Made by a program: the position numbers and the translations under genes. The notes beneath the pieces were generated by a model. That model did no database searches, was not told the DNA's origin, and saw nothing but the letters and a program-made list of their open reading frames with translations. From positions 4,402,001 through 4,466,000 of the forward strand of contig NZ_CP041783.1 of NCBI RefSeq assembly GCF_007567505.1: 64,000 bases of DNA, given 5' to 3'. This stretch comes from Shewanella donghaensis (lineage in GTDB: Bacteria; Pseudomonadota; Gammaproteobacteria; Enterobacterales; Shewanellaceae). Below, one piece after another: positions 1 through 8,982 of this stretch (position 1 is its first letter; every line of letters starts with the position of its first letter).

Positions 1-757
1 CACTGATTTGCTCCGGTCGTAGCGTTGAATCTACTTTAAGAGCGCTGAACTCTTCATCCGTTATCATGTGCTTTAAGTTATTACGTAATGTCTTACGGCG
101 CATGTTAAAGGCGGTTGTACACAGGTGTCTTAACACCGTGACGTCTTTACATGGAAACGGTTTAACATCGAAAGGTAATAAACGTACTACAGCTGAATCA
201 ACTTTAGGCGCTGGCGTAAAGCTTTCAGGTGGTACTTCAAGTACTGGAACAACTTTACAGTAATATTGCGCCATAACCGTCAAGCGGCCATAAGCTTTGG
301 TGCCAGGGCTTGCTGAAAGACGTAATACCACTTCTTTTTGCAGCATAAAGTGCATTGTTTCAATGATTTCAGCAAACTCAAATAAATGAAACATCAATGG
401 AGTTGAGATGTTGTAAGGTAAGTTACCAAACACTTTCATCTTCTTACCGTCTTGCTGAAGTTGGCTAAAGTCGAAGTTAAGTGCGTCACCTTGGTTGATA
501 TTAAGCTTATGCTTCAACACTGGGTGGTTCTCTAAACGCTCTACAAGATCTCTATCTAACTCAACTACGGTTAAGCTGTCTACTGACTCTGCCACAGGCT
601 CAGTTAGTGCGCCCAAACCAGGACCAATTTCAACCATGACATGGTCATTGTCTGGAGAGATAGCACCGACGATTCTACTGATAACACTTTCATCAGTTAA
701 AAAGTTTTGCCCGAAACGCTTTCTGGCCGTATGGCCTAAATGTACTTTATTGCTCAT
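1..757 (-). CDS. rsmA: 16S rRNA dimethyladenosine transferase RsmA/KsgA (C-terminus cut by window edge)
   Basis: Dimethylates two adjacent adenosines near the 3' end of 16S rRNA late in small-subunit assembly, using S-adenosylmethionine. The reverse strand reads 252 codons from an ATG at 757 with no stop before the window edge; the family is about 268 residues, so only a short tail is missing. Visible motifs are the N-terminal RKRFGQNFL signature (residues 12-20), the SAM-binding EIGPGLGALTE loop (43-53) and the catalytic NLPYNIS motif (112-118). It starts 6 bases after the pdxA stop, so it is the distal gene of the lptD-surA-pdxA-rsmA operon. Plus-strand frames inside it are shadows. Confidence 0.97.
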   Translation of the reverse strand, partial: MSNKVHLGHTARKRFGQNFLTDESVISRIVGAISPDNDHVMVEIGPGLGALTEPVAESVDSLTVVELDRDLVERLENHPVLKHKLNINQGDALNFDFSQLQQDGKKMKVFGNLPYNISTPLMFHLFEFAEIIETMHFMLQKEVVLRLSASPGTKAYGRLTVMAQYYCKVVPVLEVPPESFTPAPKVDSAVVRLLPFDVKPFPCKDVTVLRHLCTTAFNMRRKTLRNNLKHMITDEEFSALKVDSTLRPEQIS

Positions 758-763
758 TGAAAT

Positions 764-1750
764 TTAACTACTTACTTTTGAGGCCAATTCAATGGCTTTA
801 TTTAATGCACAGGTAAAACTACCGCAATCTGCTTCACCCGTTCCAGCTAGCTCTAAAGCTGTGCCATGATCGACTGAAGTTCTGATATACGGAAGACCTA
901 AGGTTATGTTAACCGATTTCCCAAAGCCTAGAGATTTAAGCACTGGAAGTCCTTGGTCGTGATACATAGCAAGAACCACATCTGCTTCTTGTAAGTATTT
1001 AGGCTGGAATAATGTATCCGCAGGTAATGGACCCACAATATCAATACCTTGTTCTCTTAACTCGTTTAGAGCTGGGATCATGATATCTATTTCTTCTCGG
1101 CCTAAGTGTCCATCTTCACCAGCATGTGGATTAAGACCACATACGTATATTTTGGGTGAAGTAATACCAAATTTCTGCACTAAATCACTGTGCAAAATTT
1201 GAATGATATGATGTAAACGTTCTCGCGTAATCGCTTTTGCAACATAAGCTAAAGGAATGTGGGTGGTCATCAGCGCGACTTGTAATCCAGGCGCAGCCAG
1301 CATCATCACCACATCTTGACAGTTAGCTTGTAATGCAAAGAATTCTGTATGACCGCTAAATGGAATACCAGCTTGATTAATAATCCCTTTGTGTACAGGG
1401 CCCGTTACTACAGCTGCAAACTCATTTGTCATGTTCTTTTCACCTGCGTAGCGCAAGGTGTCGACCACATACTCACTATTTAGTTCGTTTAATTTTCCGC
1501 ACTCAACATCAGCAACCAATGTAAAAGGGGCAATCGTTAACGTGCCAGCTTCTTGAGGCTTGGCAGGCAATGTCGGCTGATAAGGCTTTAAATTAAGTGG
1601 TAAACCGAGCATTTTAGCGCGGCTTGTTAATAAATCAGGATCGGCACAAACAACTAACTCAACAGGCCATGCCTGTTGAGCGAGTTTTATAACAAGATCT
1701 GGGCCGATACTTGCCGGTTCACCCGGCGTAATCGCAATGCGCATTGTCAT
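764..1750 (-). CDS. pdxA: 4-hydroxythreonine-4-phosphate dehydrogenase PdxA
   Basis: Oxidises 4-phosphohydroxy-L-threonine with NAD in pyridoxal 5'-phosphate synthesis; cytoplasmic and metal dependent. The 328 residues match the family's usual length (about 330). Visible signatures are ITPGEPASIGPD near the N-terminus (residues 7-18), the metal-binding SGHTEF (132-137), GLNPHAGEDGHLG in the middle, and MYHDQGLP towards the C-terminus, each supplying an expected metal-ligand histidine. The first codon could be either of two ATGs two codons apart. It lies 9 bases after surA and 6 bases before rsmA in the conserved operon, so it is probably co-transcribed. Confidence 0.97.
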   Translation of the reverse strand: MTMRIAITPGEPASIGPDLVIKLAQQAWPVELVVCADPDLLTSRAKMLGLPLNLKPYQPTLPAKPQEAGTLTIAPFTLVADVECGKLNELNSEYVVDTLRYAGEKNMTNEFAAVVTGPVHKGIINQAGIPFSGHTEFFALQANCQDVVMMLAAPGLQVALMTTHIPLAYVAKAITRERLHHIIQILHSDLVQKFGITSPKIYVCGLNPHAGEDGHLGREEIDIMIPALNELREQGIDIVGPLPADTLFQPKYLQEADVVLAMYHDQGLPVLKSLGFGKSVNITLGLPYIRTSVDHGTALELAGTGEADCGSFTCALNKAIELASKVSS

Positions 1751-1759
1751 TCAGTTAAG

Positions 1760-3064
1760 TTAACCTCGTGTACTCTCTTGTTCAAAAACTTCAATATAAG
1801 CTTCTGTACGCATCTCATCTAACCAGTTTTGAAGTTCTTCGTTGAACTTACGACGATAAATTAACTGGTGAGCACGATTGCTGTTGAACTGATCTGTAGC
1901 ATCAGTTTTTCGTTTTTCTTCAAGTTGCACAATATGCCATCCGTGTGTTGTTCGGAATGGCTCACTGATTTCATCAACTTCAATACTTGCTAACATCTGA
2001 GAGAACTCAGGAACATATACTGTAGGTTCTGCCCAACCTAACTCACCACCTTTTGCTCCTGAACCAGGATCTTCAGAGTACTGGCGCGCAAGTGCTGCAA
2101 AGTCAGCTTCACCAGCCCGGATCTGTGTCAGGAAGCTTTCCAGCATAGCTTTGGCTCTTTCTTCTGACAAAATTGGTGAAGGTTTCAATAGTATATGACG
2201 TGATCTTACTTCATTAATTTCTTTTGTTTGTAGTCCACGAGCATCCATTATCTTAACGATATGAAAGCCTGAACCACTTTTAATCGGTCCGATTACATCC
2301 CCTGTTTTTGCATCAGTGACAACTTCTGCAAATAGGGTAGGCATTTCATTAACGCTCATGTAATCCCAGATACCACCTTCAAGTGCTTTTGGTCCTGAAG
2401 ATGAAGCAATAGCCGTTCTACGGAAATCTTCGCCTTCATTTAAACGCCCTAGGACGATATTAGCTCGTTTACTCGAAGCTTCAAGTTGCTCACTTGTGGG
2501 GTTGTTGGGTACTTCGATTAAGATGTGACCGATTTGAAACTCGACATCTTTTAAACCTTGTTCCTGGATCATTTTTACCAGGTTACTGATTTCTTGTGGC
2601 GAGACCTGAATACGACGTTGAACTTGAATACGTTGTATTTCACCTAAGGTAATCTCTTCACGCAACTGTTCTCTATACTGACCAAAGCTCATTCCTTCGC
2701 TTTCAATTTGTTGTTGCATTTGTGACACAGAAAGCTTTTGCTCTTTAGCGATATTTTCTATGGTTTGATCAAGCTGTAAATCACCAATTGATAAGCCAAT
2801 ACGTTCAGCCATTTGCATTTGTAAATGCGTTAGGATTAGACGTTCAATAACTTGGGTGCGAAGAGCATTATCTGAAGGAAGACCTTGACCAGCCTTTTCA
2901 GCATTTGCTTTTACTGACGCCACCATGTGAGTGATTTCGCTGTCTAGAATAATACCTTCATTAATTTGTACCGCTACGCTATCCAGTTGGACTGGTACCG
3001 CTAAGGTTACTTGGCTTATAGCCATAGTAAATAAAGCAAAAATCATTTTCTTACAGTGTTTCAT
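1760..3064 (-). CDS. surA: Periplasmic chaperone and peptidyl-prolyl isomerase SurA
   Basis: Periplasmic chaperone that escorts unfolded outer-membrane proteins, LptD included, to the Bam complex. I start at the ATG at 3064, which follows an AGGA box and begins a signal peptide (MKHCKKMIFALFTMA...TLA); an upstream in-frame GTG at 3082 would add six residues and has poorer context. Layout: SurA N-terminal helical domain (about residues 25-165), then two parvulin domains with QIGHILIEV and SRHILLKP at their starts and paired GGxxG/GELGW motifs, then a C-terminal helix. Length 434 is typical. It sits between lptD and pdxA. Confidence 0.97.
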   Translation of the reverse strand: MKHCKKMIFALFTMAISQVTLAVPVQLDSVAVQINEGIILDSEITHMVASVKANAEKAGQGLPSDNALRTQVIERLILTHLQMQMAERIGLSIGDLQLDQTIENIAKEQKLSVSQMQQQIESEGMSFGQYREQLREEITLGEIQRIQVQRRIQVSPQEISNLVKMIQEQGLKDVEFQIGHILIEVPNNPTSEQLEASSKRANIVLGRLNEGEDFRRTAIASSSGPKALEGGIWDYMSVNEMPTLFAEVVTDAKTGDVIGPIKSGSGFHIVKIMDARGLQTKEINEVRSRHILLKPSPILSEERAKAMLESFLTQIRAGEADFAALARQYSEDPGSGAKGGELGWAEPTVYVPEFSQMLASIEVDEISEPFRTTHGWHIVQLEEKRKTDATDQFNSNRAHQLIYRRKFNEELQNWLDEMRTEAYIEVFEQESTRG

Positions 3065-3186
3065 CCACGAAATCCTTGGCACTTTTAATTTTTAATTGCA
3101 GTGGTATTTAAGCCATTACAGTGTTGTTGTCTTTTAATAGGACTATTTGTTTTCCACTAGGTTCAGCAATCTATCACAAATGATGT

Positions 3187-5484
3187 CTAATTCCTCAAGT
3201 AAAGTGGTTTACGGTAGTTAAATAAGCCTTCATTTAGCATGTCTTCGACACCTAAAGGCCCTGAACCACCTAAACCTTTGATGATGAAGTTCAGATATAC
3301 ACCACTTTCAAATTCTTCTCTTGCATCAAGACTTGGGTTTAAATCATCGTCGTAATTGGTTTTGATACGGTAATGATAACTTAAGCGTAATGCCCAGCAA
3401 CAAGATTCATACTGAAAACCGGTATAGGTTTCAATATTTCTCGATTCATTAAGATCATAATAAAAATTACCGACGAAATATAAGTCATCACTTAAAGGCC
3501 AAGATGTTCGCATGCCTATTTGAGAAATATTAACTCTATCGTTGGTGTTAGTGTTAAGTAAATCGGGTACATAGCGGTAGCTGAACTGTAGTAATTTATC
3601 ATTATTGGGGCGAAAATCTAATGTCACTTCACTTTTCTTATTCTCGCCTCGTTCAGTGTCAAACTGAACTGCACCACTAATGAACCAATCTTGATAGATA
3701 TTTGCATCAATTTCTGTTGCTAGTACAGAGGCTGAGGGAGCTGCTTCAAAATCACCAATATTATTAATTTTACTGTCATCGAAGAAAATTATTTGCCCGA
3801 TGCTGAATTTAAGTTGCTCTACATTCGCTTCATCAAATAAGCGAGTGGTGACACCTAAGGTCATTTGGTTAGCATCTGCAATTCTATCTAAACCTGAAAA
3901 CCTGCGGTCCCTGAACAAACCAAAATAATCTTCTTGTAATTGGGCTGTATCATAAATTCCAATGTTTGATTGATCTTCATAACCAACATATAAATACTGA
4001 AATTGCGGTTCTAATGTTTGCTTATAGCTAGTGCTAAACATTTCCATTTGTCGTTCGAAATTAATCAGGCCTTGAATACGAACCTGTGGGATGGTCCGGC
4101 TGACAGTATCATCGAGGTCTAAATCGCTTTCATTATCTTCTTGCCAATACTGGGTTTGCAACAATTTAACTTCACTAGTCAAAGAGCCTGCAGGTCCTTG
4201 TATAGGCCAACTGATACTCGGCTCCATATGAAAACGAGTCGCAGTAGAGTATTCGTTTTCTTTATGCTGGAAGTTGGTTAATTCTGAATTGAATTTAAAA
4301 TCTAATTGATTCCAAAAGTCATTTGTTTGGTAATTAAAATTAAGCTGTGGCATGACTTGGTATGGTACTTCATCTTCGCCGAGGACTTTTATATCCTGCA
4401 CGCGCATATTGAAATCCCAGTCCCGTTCAAAATAACTGATTTCACCAATGCGTGAGAGTTGATTATCGGTTGAACGATTAACGTCAGAATTCAAATCATT
4501 AAAGTAGTTATTATCTGAAACGTCAGTAAAGTTAGCTTGTACGCGCCAATTTTCGTTGATAGCGCCTTGGTGACGCCAATGATATAGGTATCGGTCAGGG
4601 CTATTATCAAGTTTGTCATCATTACCCAAGTATTCGAAATTGAGCTGTCCATCTTGGTTTTCACCGGCTAAATAGCGAAATTCGGTCTTAGTATAAAAAC
4701 CGCGAGATGACATATAAGTCGGGGTGAAGGTTAAGTCATATTCTGGAGCAATATTCCAATAGTAAGGCACACTGGCTTCAACACCATTAGTGGTACTTGT
4801 GCTAAAACTTGGAAACAGTAAACCTGACTTTCTTTTATCTGAAATGGGTACTGTCATATAAGGGATGTACATCACAGGCACATCGCCTATTCGTAGCTTG
4901 GCTTCCCATATTTCTCCCCACTCTTCACTGCTATCAATACGAATTTCTTTCGCTTCAAGCAACCAGGAAGTATCCCCAGGTGGACAAGTGGTAAAATTGG
5001 TTTCGCGTAACTCTAAGTTATTTTGTTCAGTAATCTTTAACTGTTGAGCATCACCATGGATTTGTTGCCCATGTAGCCAATATTTAGCACCATCAAGAGT
5101 TGCACTGCTGGTTTGCATTTGCGCATTGAGTGAGTCAGCAGTAACGGTAAACAACTCATCACTAAACAGTAGATTACCTTTCGCATCTAATTGCTCATTC
5201 TTTTGGTCTAATATCGCTTCATCAGCACTAATATGACGTGAACCCTGACTAAAACTGACATTACCTGAAAAATGCGCTTTATCTCCCATTGCAGCTTCTG
5301 AACGATCCGAGAAAATAACAATATCTTCTTCAGAGATATTAGGCAGTTTTTCTCTATCATTAACTGAACTTGAGACGGGTGGGTTAATTGCACATTGAAG
5401 TTGAGCCGCTGATTTTTCAGTGGCCTCTTGTGCTAAAACGAGGTTTGGTAACAGGCTTAATGCCAGAAGGTAGCGGATATGCAT
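3187..5484 (-). CDS. lptD: LPS-assembly outer-membrane protein LptD
   Basis: The beta-barrel that, with lipoprotein LptE, inserts lipopolysaccharide into the outer leaflet. The 765-residue protein has a signal peptide (cleavage near VLAQ), a periplasmic OstA/LptA-like beta-jellyroll (about residues 50-200) and a long barrel. All four cysteines needed for the two long-range disulfides are present: C31, one in TTCPPGDTSW, and the adjacent pair in ESCCWAL near the C-terminus. First gene of the operon that continues with its own chaperone surA, then pdxA and rsmA. A 132-base divergent region separates it from amgK. Confidence 0.97.
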   Translation of the reverse strand: MHIRYLLALSLLPNLVLAQEATEKSAAQLQCAINPPVSSSVNDREKLPNISEEDIVIFSDRSEAAMGDKAHFSGNVSFSQGSRHISADEAILDQKNEQLDAKGNLLFSDELFTVTADSLNAQMQTSSATLDGAKYWLHGQQIHGDAQQLKITEQNNLELRETNFTTCPPGDTSWLLEAKEIRIDSSEEWGEIWEAKLRIGDVPVMYIPYMTVPISDKRKSGLLFPSFSTSTTNGVEASVPYYWNIAPEYDLTFTPTYMSSRGFYTKTEFRYLAGENQDGQLNFEYLGNDDKLDNSPDRYLYHWRHQGAINENWRVQANFTDVSDNNYFNDLNSDVNRSTDNQLSRIGEISYFERDWDFNMRVQDIKVLGEDEVPYQVMPQLNFNYQTNDFWNQLDFKFNSELTNFQHKENEYSTATRFHMEPSISWPIQGPAGSLTSEVKLLQTQYWQEDNESDLDLDDTVSRTIPQVRIQGLINFERQMEMFSTSYKQTLEPQFQYLYVGYEDQSNIGIYDTAQLQEDYFGLFRDRRFSGLDRIADANQMTLGVTTRLFDEANVEQLKFSIGQIIFFDDSKINNIGDFEAAPSASVLATEIDANIYQDWFISGAVQFDTERGENKKSEVTLDFRPNNDKLLQFSYRYVPDLLNTNTNDRVNISQIGMRTSWPLSDDLYFVGNFYYDLNESRNIETYTGFQYESCCWALRLSYHYRIKTNYDDDLNPSLDAREEFESGVYLNFIIKGLGGSGPLGVEDMLNEGLFNYRKPLYLRN

Positions 5485-5616
5485 TTTAATTAATGATTAT
5501 GAATTCTTAGTCTAGAAAAATGAATCGAAAGAAGCCACAGCTATCATTTTATCTTTAGCTGTTTCCAAATGTTATGTTGGCTATAATAAAGCAATTTTCC
5601 AATAAGAGCCATTGAG

Positions 5617-6636
5617 ATGAGTTTATCTGATACAAGATTTATTTTACTGAGTAAGTGGTTAAGTCAATATTTTAAGACAGATGTGTCACTTGAGCTGATT
5701 TGCGGTGATGCTAGTTTTCGACGTTATTTCCGCGTTCAACATTTAGCAAACACTTATATAGTCTCAGACTCACCTATTGAGCTTGTTCCTATAGAACCTT
5801 TTATTGACGTTGCTAAAGCTTATGCCAAAGCTGGGTTAATCGTGCCAGAAATAATTGCTAAAGATGACATTAACGGCTTTGTTTTGCAGTCTGATTTGGG
5901 TGATGATCAGCTATTATCCTATTTAACAGAGCAAACGGTTGCAGATTATTATCAAAAAGCATTGAGGTTATTGCCAAAGGTTGCGCAAGTTACCGCGACT
6001 GAAAAAAGTAATTTACCCTCGTATGACAATATTTTTGTTGAACGGGAGTTAGGGATATTTACTGAGTGGTTACTGAATGAATACTTGCAGTTATCAATTA
6101 GCGAGGTAGAAGAAGACGTTATTAATAATGCTTTTCAAGTCTTAATTAATAGTGCTGTTGAGCAACCTAAAGTTGGTATGCATCGTGATTTCCACAGCCG
6201 AAATATTCTGATAAATAAAAATAGCTTGGCCTTGATTGACTTTCAAGATGCTGTCGTGGGGCCTGTAACTTACGATGCAGTATCGCTGTTAAGAGATTGC
6301 TATGTTCGTTGGCCTGATGAAGTTATTGATACGCTCAAGCATATGCATTACACATTGTGTATCGACAACCAGTTATTCCCTAAAACTGTCAACTTTGAGC
6401 AATATCAGCGATGGTTTGATTTAATGGGTTTGCAACGACATATAAAAGCAGCGGGTATCTTTGCGAGGCTGAATCTTCGTGACGGTAAACCTGGCTACTT
6501 AAAAGATATTCCATTAACGCTTACTTATATTGTTGATATTGCCGCTTTATACCCAGAACTGAAAGATTTTAGTCATCTGATTCAGAATAAAGTAGTGAGT
6601 GCAGTTGCACTTAAATTAGATTCACCAGTTCTTTAA
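5617..6636 (+). CDS. amgK: AmgK-like N-acetylmuramate/N-acetylglucosamine anomeric kinase
   Basis: Aminoglycoside-phosphotransferase-fold kinase of 339 residues. In Pseudomonas, AmgK phosphorylates the anomeric hydroxyl of MurNAc or GlcNAc released from peptidoglycan, feeding UDP-MurNAc synthesis without the de novo route. Catalytic loop MHRDFHSRN (residues 188-196, D191 as base) and metal-binding LIDFQDAVVGP (around D208) are intact. The next gene is a MurU-type nucleotidyltransferase and the divergent neighbour is lptD, the order seen in Pseudomonas, which supports the cell-wall recycling role over drug resistance. Substrate is inferred from context and family. Confidence 0.88.
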   Translation: MSLSDTRFILLSKWLSQYFKTDVSLELICGDASFRRYFRVQHLANTYIVSDSPIELVPIEPFIDVAKAYAKAGLIVPEIIAKDDINGFVLQSDLGDDQLLSYLTEQTVADYYQKALRLLPKVAQVTATEKSNLPSYDNIFVERELGIFTEWLLNEYLQLSISEVEEDVINNAFQVLINSAVEQPKVGMHRDFHSRNILINKNSLALIDFQDAVVGPVTYDAVSLLRDCYVRWPDEVIDTLKHMHYTLCIDNQLFPKTVNFEQYQRWFDLMGLQRHIKAAGIFARLNLRDGKPGYLKDIPLTLTYIVDIAALYPELKDFSHLIQNKVVSAVALKLDSPVL

Positions 6637-6734
6637 TTAGCACTATTTAATAAATACTTTCTTATAAAAGCGGTGCTGAAAACGTTGTTGGTATAGGGTT
6701 GAGATTGGATTGGTAAGATTTGGGGATTACACAC

Positions 6735-7412
6735 ATGAAAGCAATGATTTTGGCGGCGGGTCGAGGAGAGCGGTTAAGACCTCTGACTGATACTTTGCCA
6801 AAGCCACTTATATCAGCGGCAGGTAAACCGTTAATTGTTTATCACCTAGAGAAACTGAGTCGCATTGGGGTTAATACTGTGGTGATTAATCATGCTTGGC
6901 TAGGACACAAGTTGGTTGAAGAGCTTGGAGATGGCAGTAAATGGAATATCAAAATTGAATACAGCGCTGAAGAAGTTGCCTTAGAAACTGCTGGCGGTAT
7001 TAAGCAGGCTTTAAGCTTGTTAGGTGACGATCCATTTATGCTTATCAATGGCGATATATTTATCGAGGAATTACCAGATATTAAGCAGGCTATAGCATTA
7101 TTAAATACTAATTCAGCGTTAGATGCTTTTTTATGGTTAGTCGATAATCCTCTGCATAATCCTAATGGCGACTTTGCTATAATTGATAACCAGTTAGCGC
7201 AAGACGGAATAACCAAGCTGACCTATTCAGGAATGGGTATTTATCACCCTAAAATGTTTAAATCTCTGCCAGAAGGCAAGCAAGCATTAGGCCCGTTGTT
7301 ACGTGAAAAGATGGAACAAGGTCAAATAATAGGTGCACACAGCAAGAGTTATTGGTGTGATGTCGGTACCATTGAACGGTTAGAGCAATTAACACAGCAT
7401 ATTACACGCTAG
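6735..7412 (+). CDS. murU: MurU-like N-acetylmuramate-alpha-1-phosphate uridylyltransferase
   Basis: Sugar-phosphate nucleotidyltransferase of 225 residues. With AmgK it would convert MurNAc-1-phosphate and UTP to UDP-MurNAc, a shortcut past fosfomycin-sensitive MurA. N-terminal signature LAAGRGERLRPLTDTLPKPL (residues 5-24) is the nucleotide-binding loop with its lysine; INGDIF carries the metal-binding aspartate and WCDVGT closes the fold. Start chosen at ATG 6735, preceded by GGGGA at a good distance; an upstream in-frame TTG at 6720 is less likely. The gene lies about 100 bases after amgK, so co-transcription is plausible. Confidence 0.9.
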   Translation: MKAMILAAGRGERLRPLTDTLPKPLISAAGKPLIVYHLEKLSRIGVNTVVINHAWLGHKLVEELGDGSKWNIKIEYSAEEVALETAGGIKQALSLLGDDPFMLINGDIFIEELPDIKQAIALLNTNSALDAFLWLVDNPLHNPNGDFAIIDNQLAQDGITKLTYSGMGIYHPKMFKSLPEGKQALGPLLREKMEQGQIIGAHSKSYWCDVGTIERLEQLTQHITR

Positions 7413-7507
7413 ATATTGATTATCATTTGTGTAAGCGACGTATCAACAAGATCATTAAGTGAAGCATAAAGCTTTAACTTTGTTATAAAGAATTAGCAGG
7501 AAAATAA

Positions 7508-8284
7508 ATGCGTATTTGGGGTAAGTTCTTCGGTTTTTGTATCGGTTATATGTTCGGCAAAGGTTTCGGCGCATTGCTGGGCTTGTGGTTAGGACATATG
7601 TTTGATAAACGCAAAGGCTTTGCCGATATGATGCGTAAAGGACATGAGCGTCAAGCGCAATTTTTTAATACCACCTTTACTGTTATGGGCCACGTAGCCA
7701 AAGCCTCAGGTCATGTAACCGATATCGATATTCGTATTGCTAGCATGCTGATGGATCAAATGAAGCTAACCGGTGATGCTAGACGTGATGCGCAAGTGGC
7801 ATTTAAAAATGGTCGTGACGCCAATTTTGATTTAGTGACTACATTACGTGAATTCCGTGCAATGACTCAAGGTCGACGTGAAATTTTACAAATGTTCCTT
7901 GAGATTCAAATTCAAACTGCGCTTTCTGATGGTGAATTACACAGTAAAGAAAAACAAATTTTATCGACGATTGCTAGGGAGCTAGGCTTAGGGCAAGAAC
8001 ACTTAGATGCGCTTCTTAATCGATGGCAAGCAGAATTTCACCACCATCAATCGGCTAACGGCAATGCCATGCAGTTGGGTGACGCTTATTCGTTGTTAGG
8101 AAAAGAAGAGTCTTCAAGCGATCAAGAAATTAAACGTGCTTACCGAAAGTTAATGAATGAGCATCATCCAGATAAGTTGGTCGCAAAAGGTTTACCTCAA
8201 GAGATGATGGAGCTTGCGAAAACTAAAGCACAGGATATTCAATCCGCATACGAGACCGTAAAAACGTCTCGAGGAATGAAATGA
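7508..8284 (+). CDS. djlA: Co-chaperone DjlA, membrane-anchored J-domain protein
   Basis: DnaK co-chaperone anchored in the inner membrane, with the J domain in the cytoplasm. The 258-residue protein has a Gly-rich N-terminal membrane segment (residues about 5-30, GKFFGFCIGYMFGKGFGALL), a central TerB-like helical domain (about 55-175), and a C-terminal J domain (about 193-258) with HPD at residues 220-222. Domain order and length match E. coli DjlA. In E. coli, overproduction of DjlA triggers the Rcs envelope response; whether that applies here is unknown. It follows murU by 95 bases. Confidence 0.95.
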   Translation: MRIWGKFFGFCIGYMFGKGFGALLGLWLGHMFDKRKGFADMMRKGHERQAQFFNTTFTVMGHVAKASGHVTDIDIRIASMLMDQMKLTGDARRDAQVAFKNGRDANFDLVTTLREFRAMTQGRREILQMFLEIQIQTALSDGELHSKEKQILSTIARELGLGQEHLDALLNRWQAEFHHHQSANGNAMQLGDAYSLLGKEESSSDQEIKRAYRKLMNEHHPDKLVAKGLPQEMMELAKTKAQDIQSAYETVKTSRGMK

Positions 8285-8350
8285 ATACCAATGGAATCAG
8301 CTTAAGATAATAACTAAAAATTAGGCATAATGTTTTACAGGGAGTGGCAC

Positions 8351-8968
8351 ATGAAATTAATCGCAACGGTAAGTTTAGTTAGTTTGGCTTTGTTATCGAC
8401 TTCTGCAGATGCTGAAGTCTTTGTTTCCCCATTTGGTGGATATAGTTTTGGCAGCAGCGAATTCGATATTGGTGATGTTAGTATTCCAGAATCAACAGGG
8501 GGCCTGAAAATTTCAGAATCGGAACATTATGGGGTCATGGTCGGTGTGACCACTAATGATCCAGGTAACATATATTTTCTTTACAGCTCTCAACAAACTG
8601 ACTTAAGAAGTAGTTCATTTACTTCTGATGTGTTCACTGATCTCGACGTTGACTACTTCCATGTCGGTGGGAGTTTATTTTTCCCCAACGGTAATTTCAA
8701 ACCGTATGTCACTGTGAGCGCTGGCGTTACTCATATGCGTCCAGGAAATGACTTTTCGACCGAAACAAAATTTTCAATGGGCTTCGGTGGTGGTGTTGCT
8801 TATGAAATAACACCTCAAGTCGCCTTATTTGCCGATGTTCGCGGTTATGCCACTTTTGTTAATTCAGATAACACTTTCTTTTGTGGTCCTAATGAATGTT
8901 TATGGCATATCTCTGCTGATGTTATGTGGCAAGGACAGGCCAATGTCGGTCTAGAGTTCAAATTTTAA
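8351..8968 (+). CDS. Small outer-membrane beta-barrel protein (OmpA/OmpW-like fold), function unknown
   Basis: Secreted protein of 205 residues. The ATG at 8351 follows a GGGAG box and begins a clear signal peptide (MKLIATVSL...STSADA). The mature part alternates aromatic and polar residues in beta strands (SPFGGYSFGSSEF, YGVMVGVTT, FMPYVT-like segments) and ends in F as outer-membrane barrels do. Length suggests an 8-stranded barrel. Two cysteines in FCGPNECLW could form an external loop disulfide. It ends 14 bases before the dehydrogenase gene, so they may share a transcript, though no functional link is obvious. I cannot assign a ligand. Confidence 0.8.
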   Translation: MKLIATVSLVSLALLSTSADAEVFVSPFGGYSFGSSEFDIGDVSIPESTGGLKISESEHYGVMVGVTTNDPGNIYFLYSSQQTDLRSSSFTSDVFTDLDVDYFHVGGSLFFPNGNFKPYVTVSAGVTHMRPGNDFSTETKFSMGFGGGVAYEITPQVALFADVRGYATFVNSDNTFFCGPNECLWHISADVMWQGQANVGLEFKF

Positions 8969-8982
8969 TTAGGTGACCGAAC

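Noticed and set aside
66..767. Plus-strand open frames in the first 770 bases
   Set aside because: They lie antisense to rsmA, whose reverse-strand motifs (RKRFGQNFL, EIGPGLGALTE, NLPYNIS) are unmistakable; the gene is simply cut by the window edge and so has no stop here.
5617..6636. Aminoglycoside phosphotransferase as an antibiotic-resistance gene
   Set aside because: The fold is shared with resistance kinases, but context (murU downstream, lptD upstream) and length point to the AmgK sugar kinase.
8330..8350. Upstream ATG at 8330 for the small outer-membrane barrel gene
   Set aside because: It would put seven residues before the signal peptide; the ATG at 8351 has a better-placed GGGAG box.
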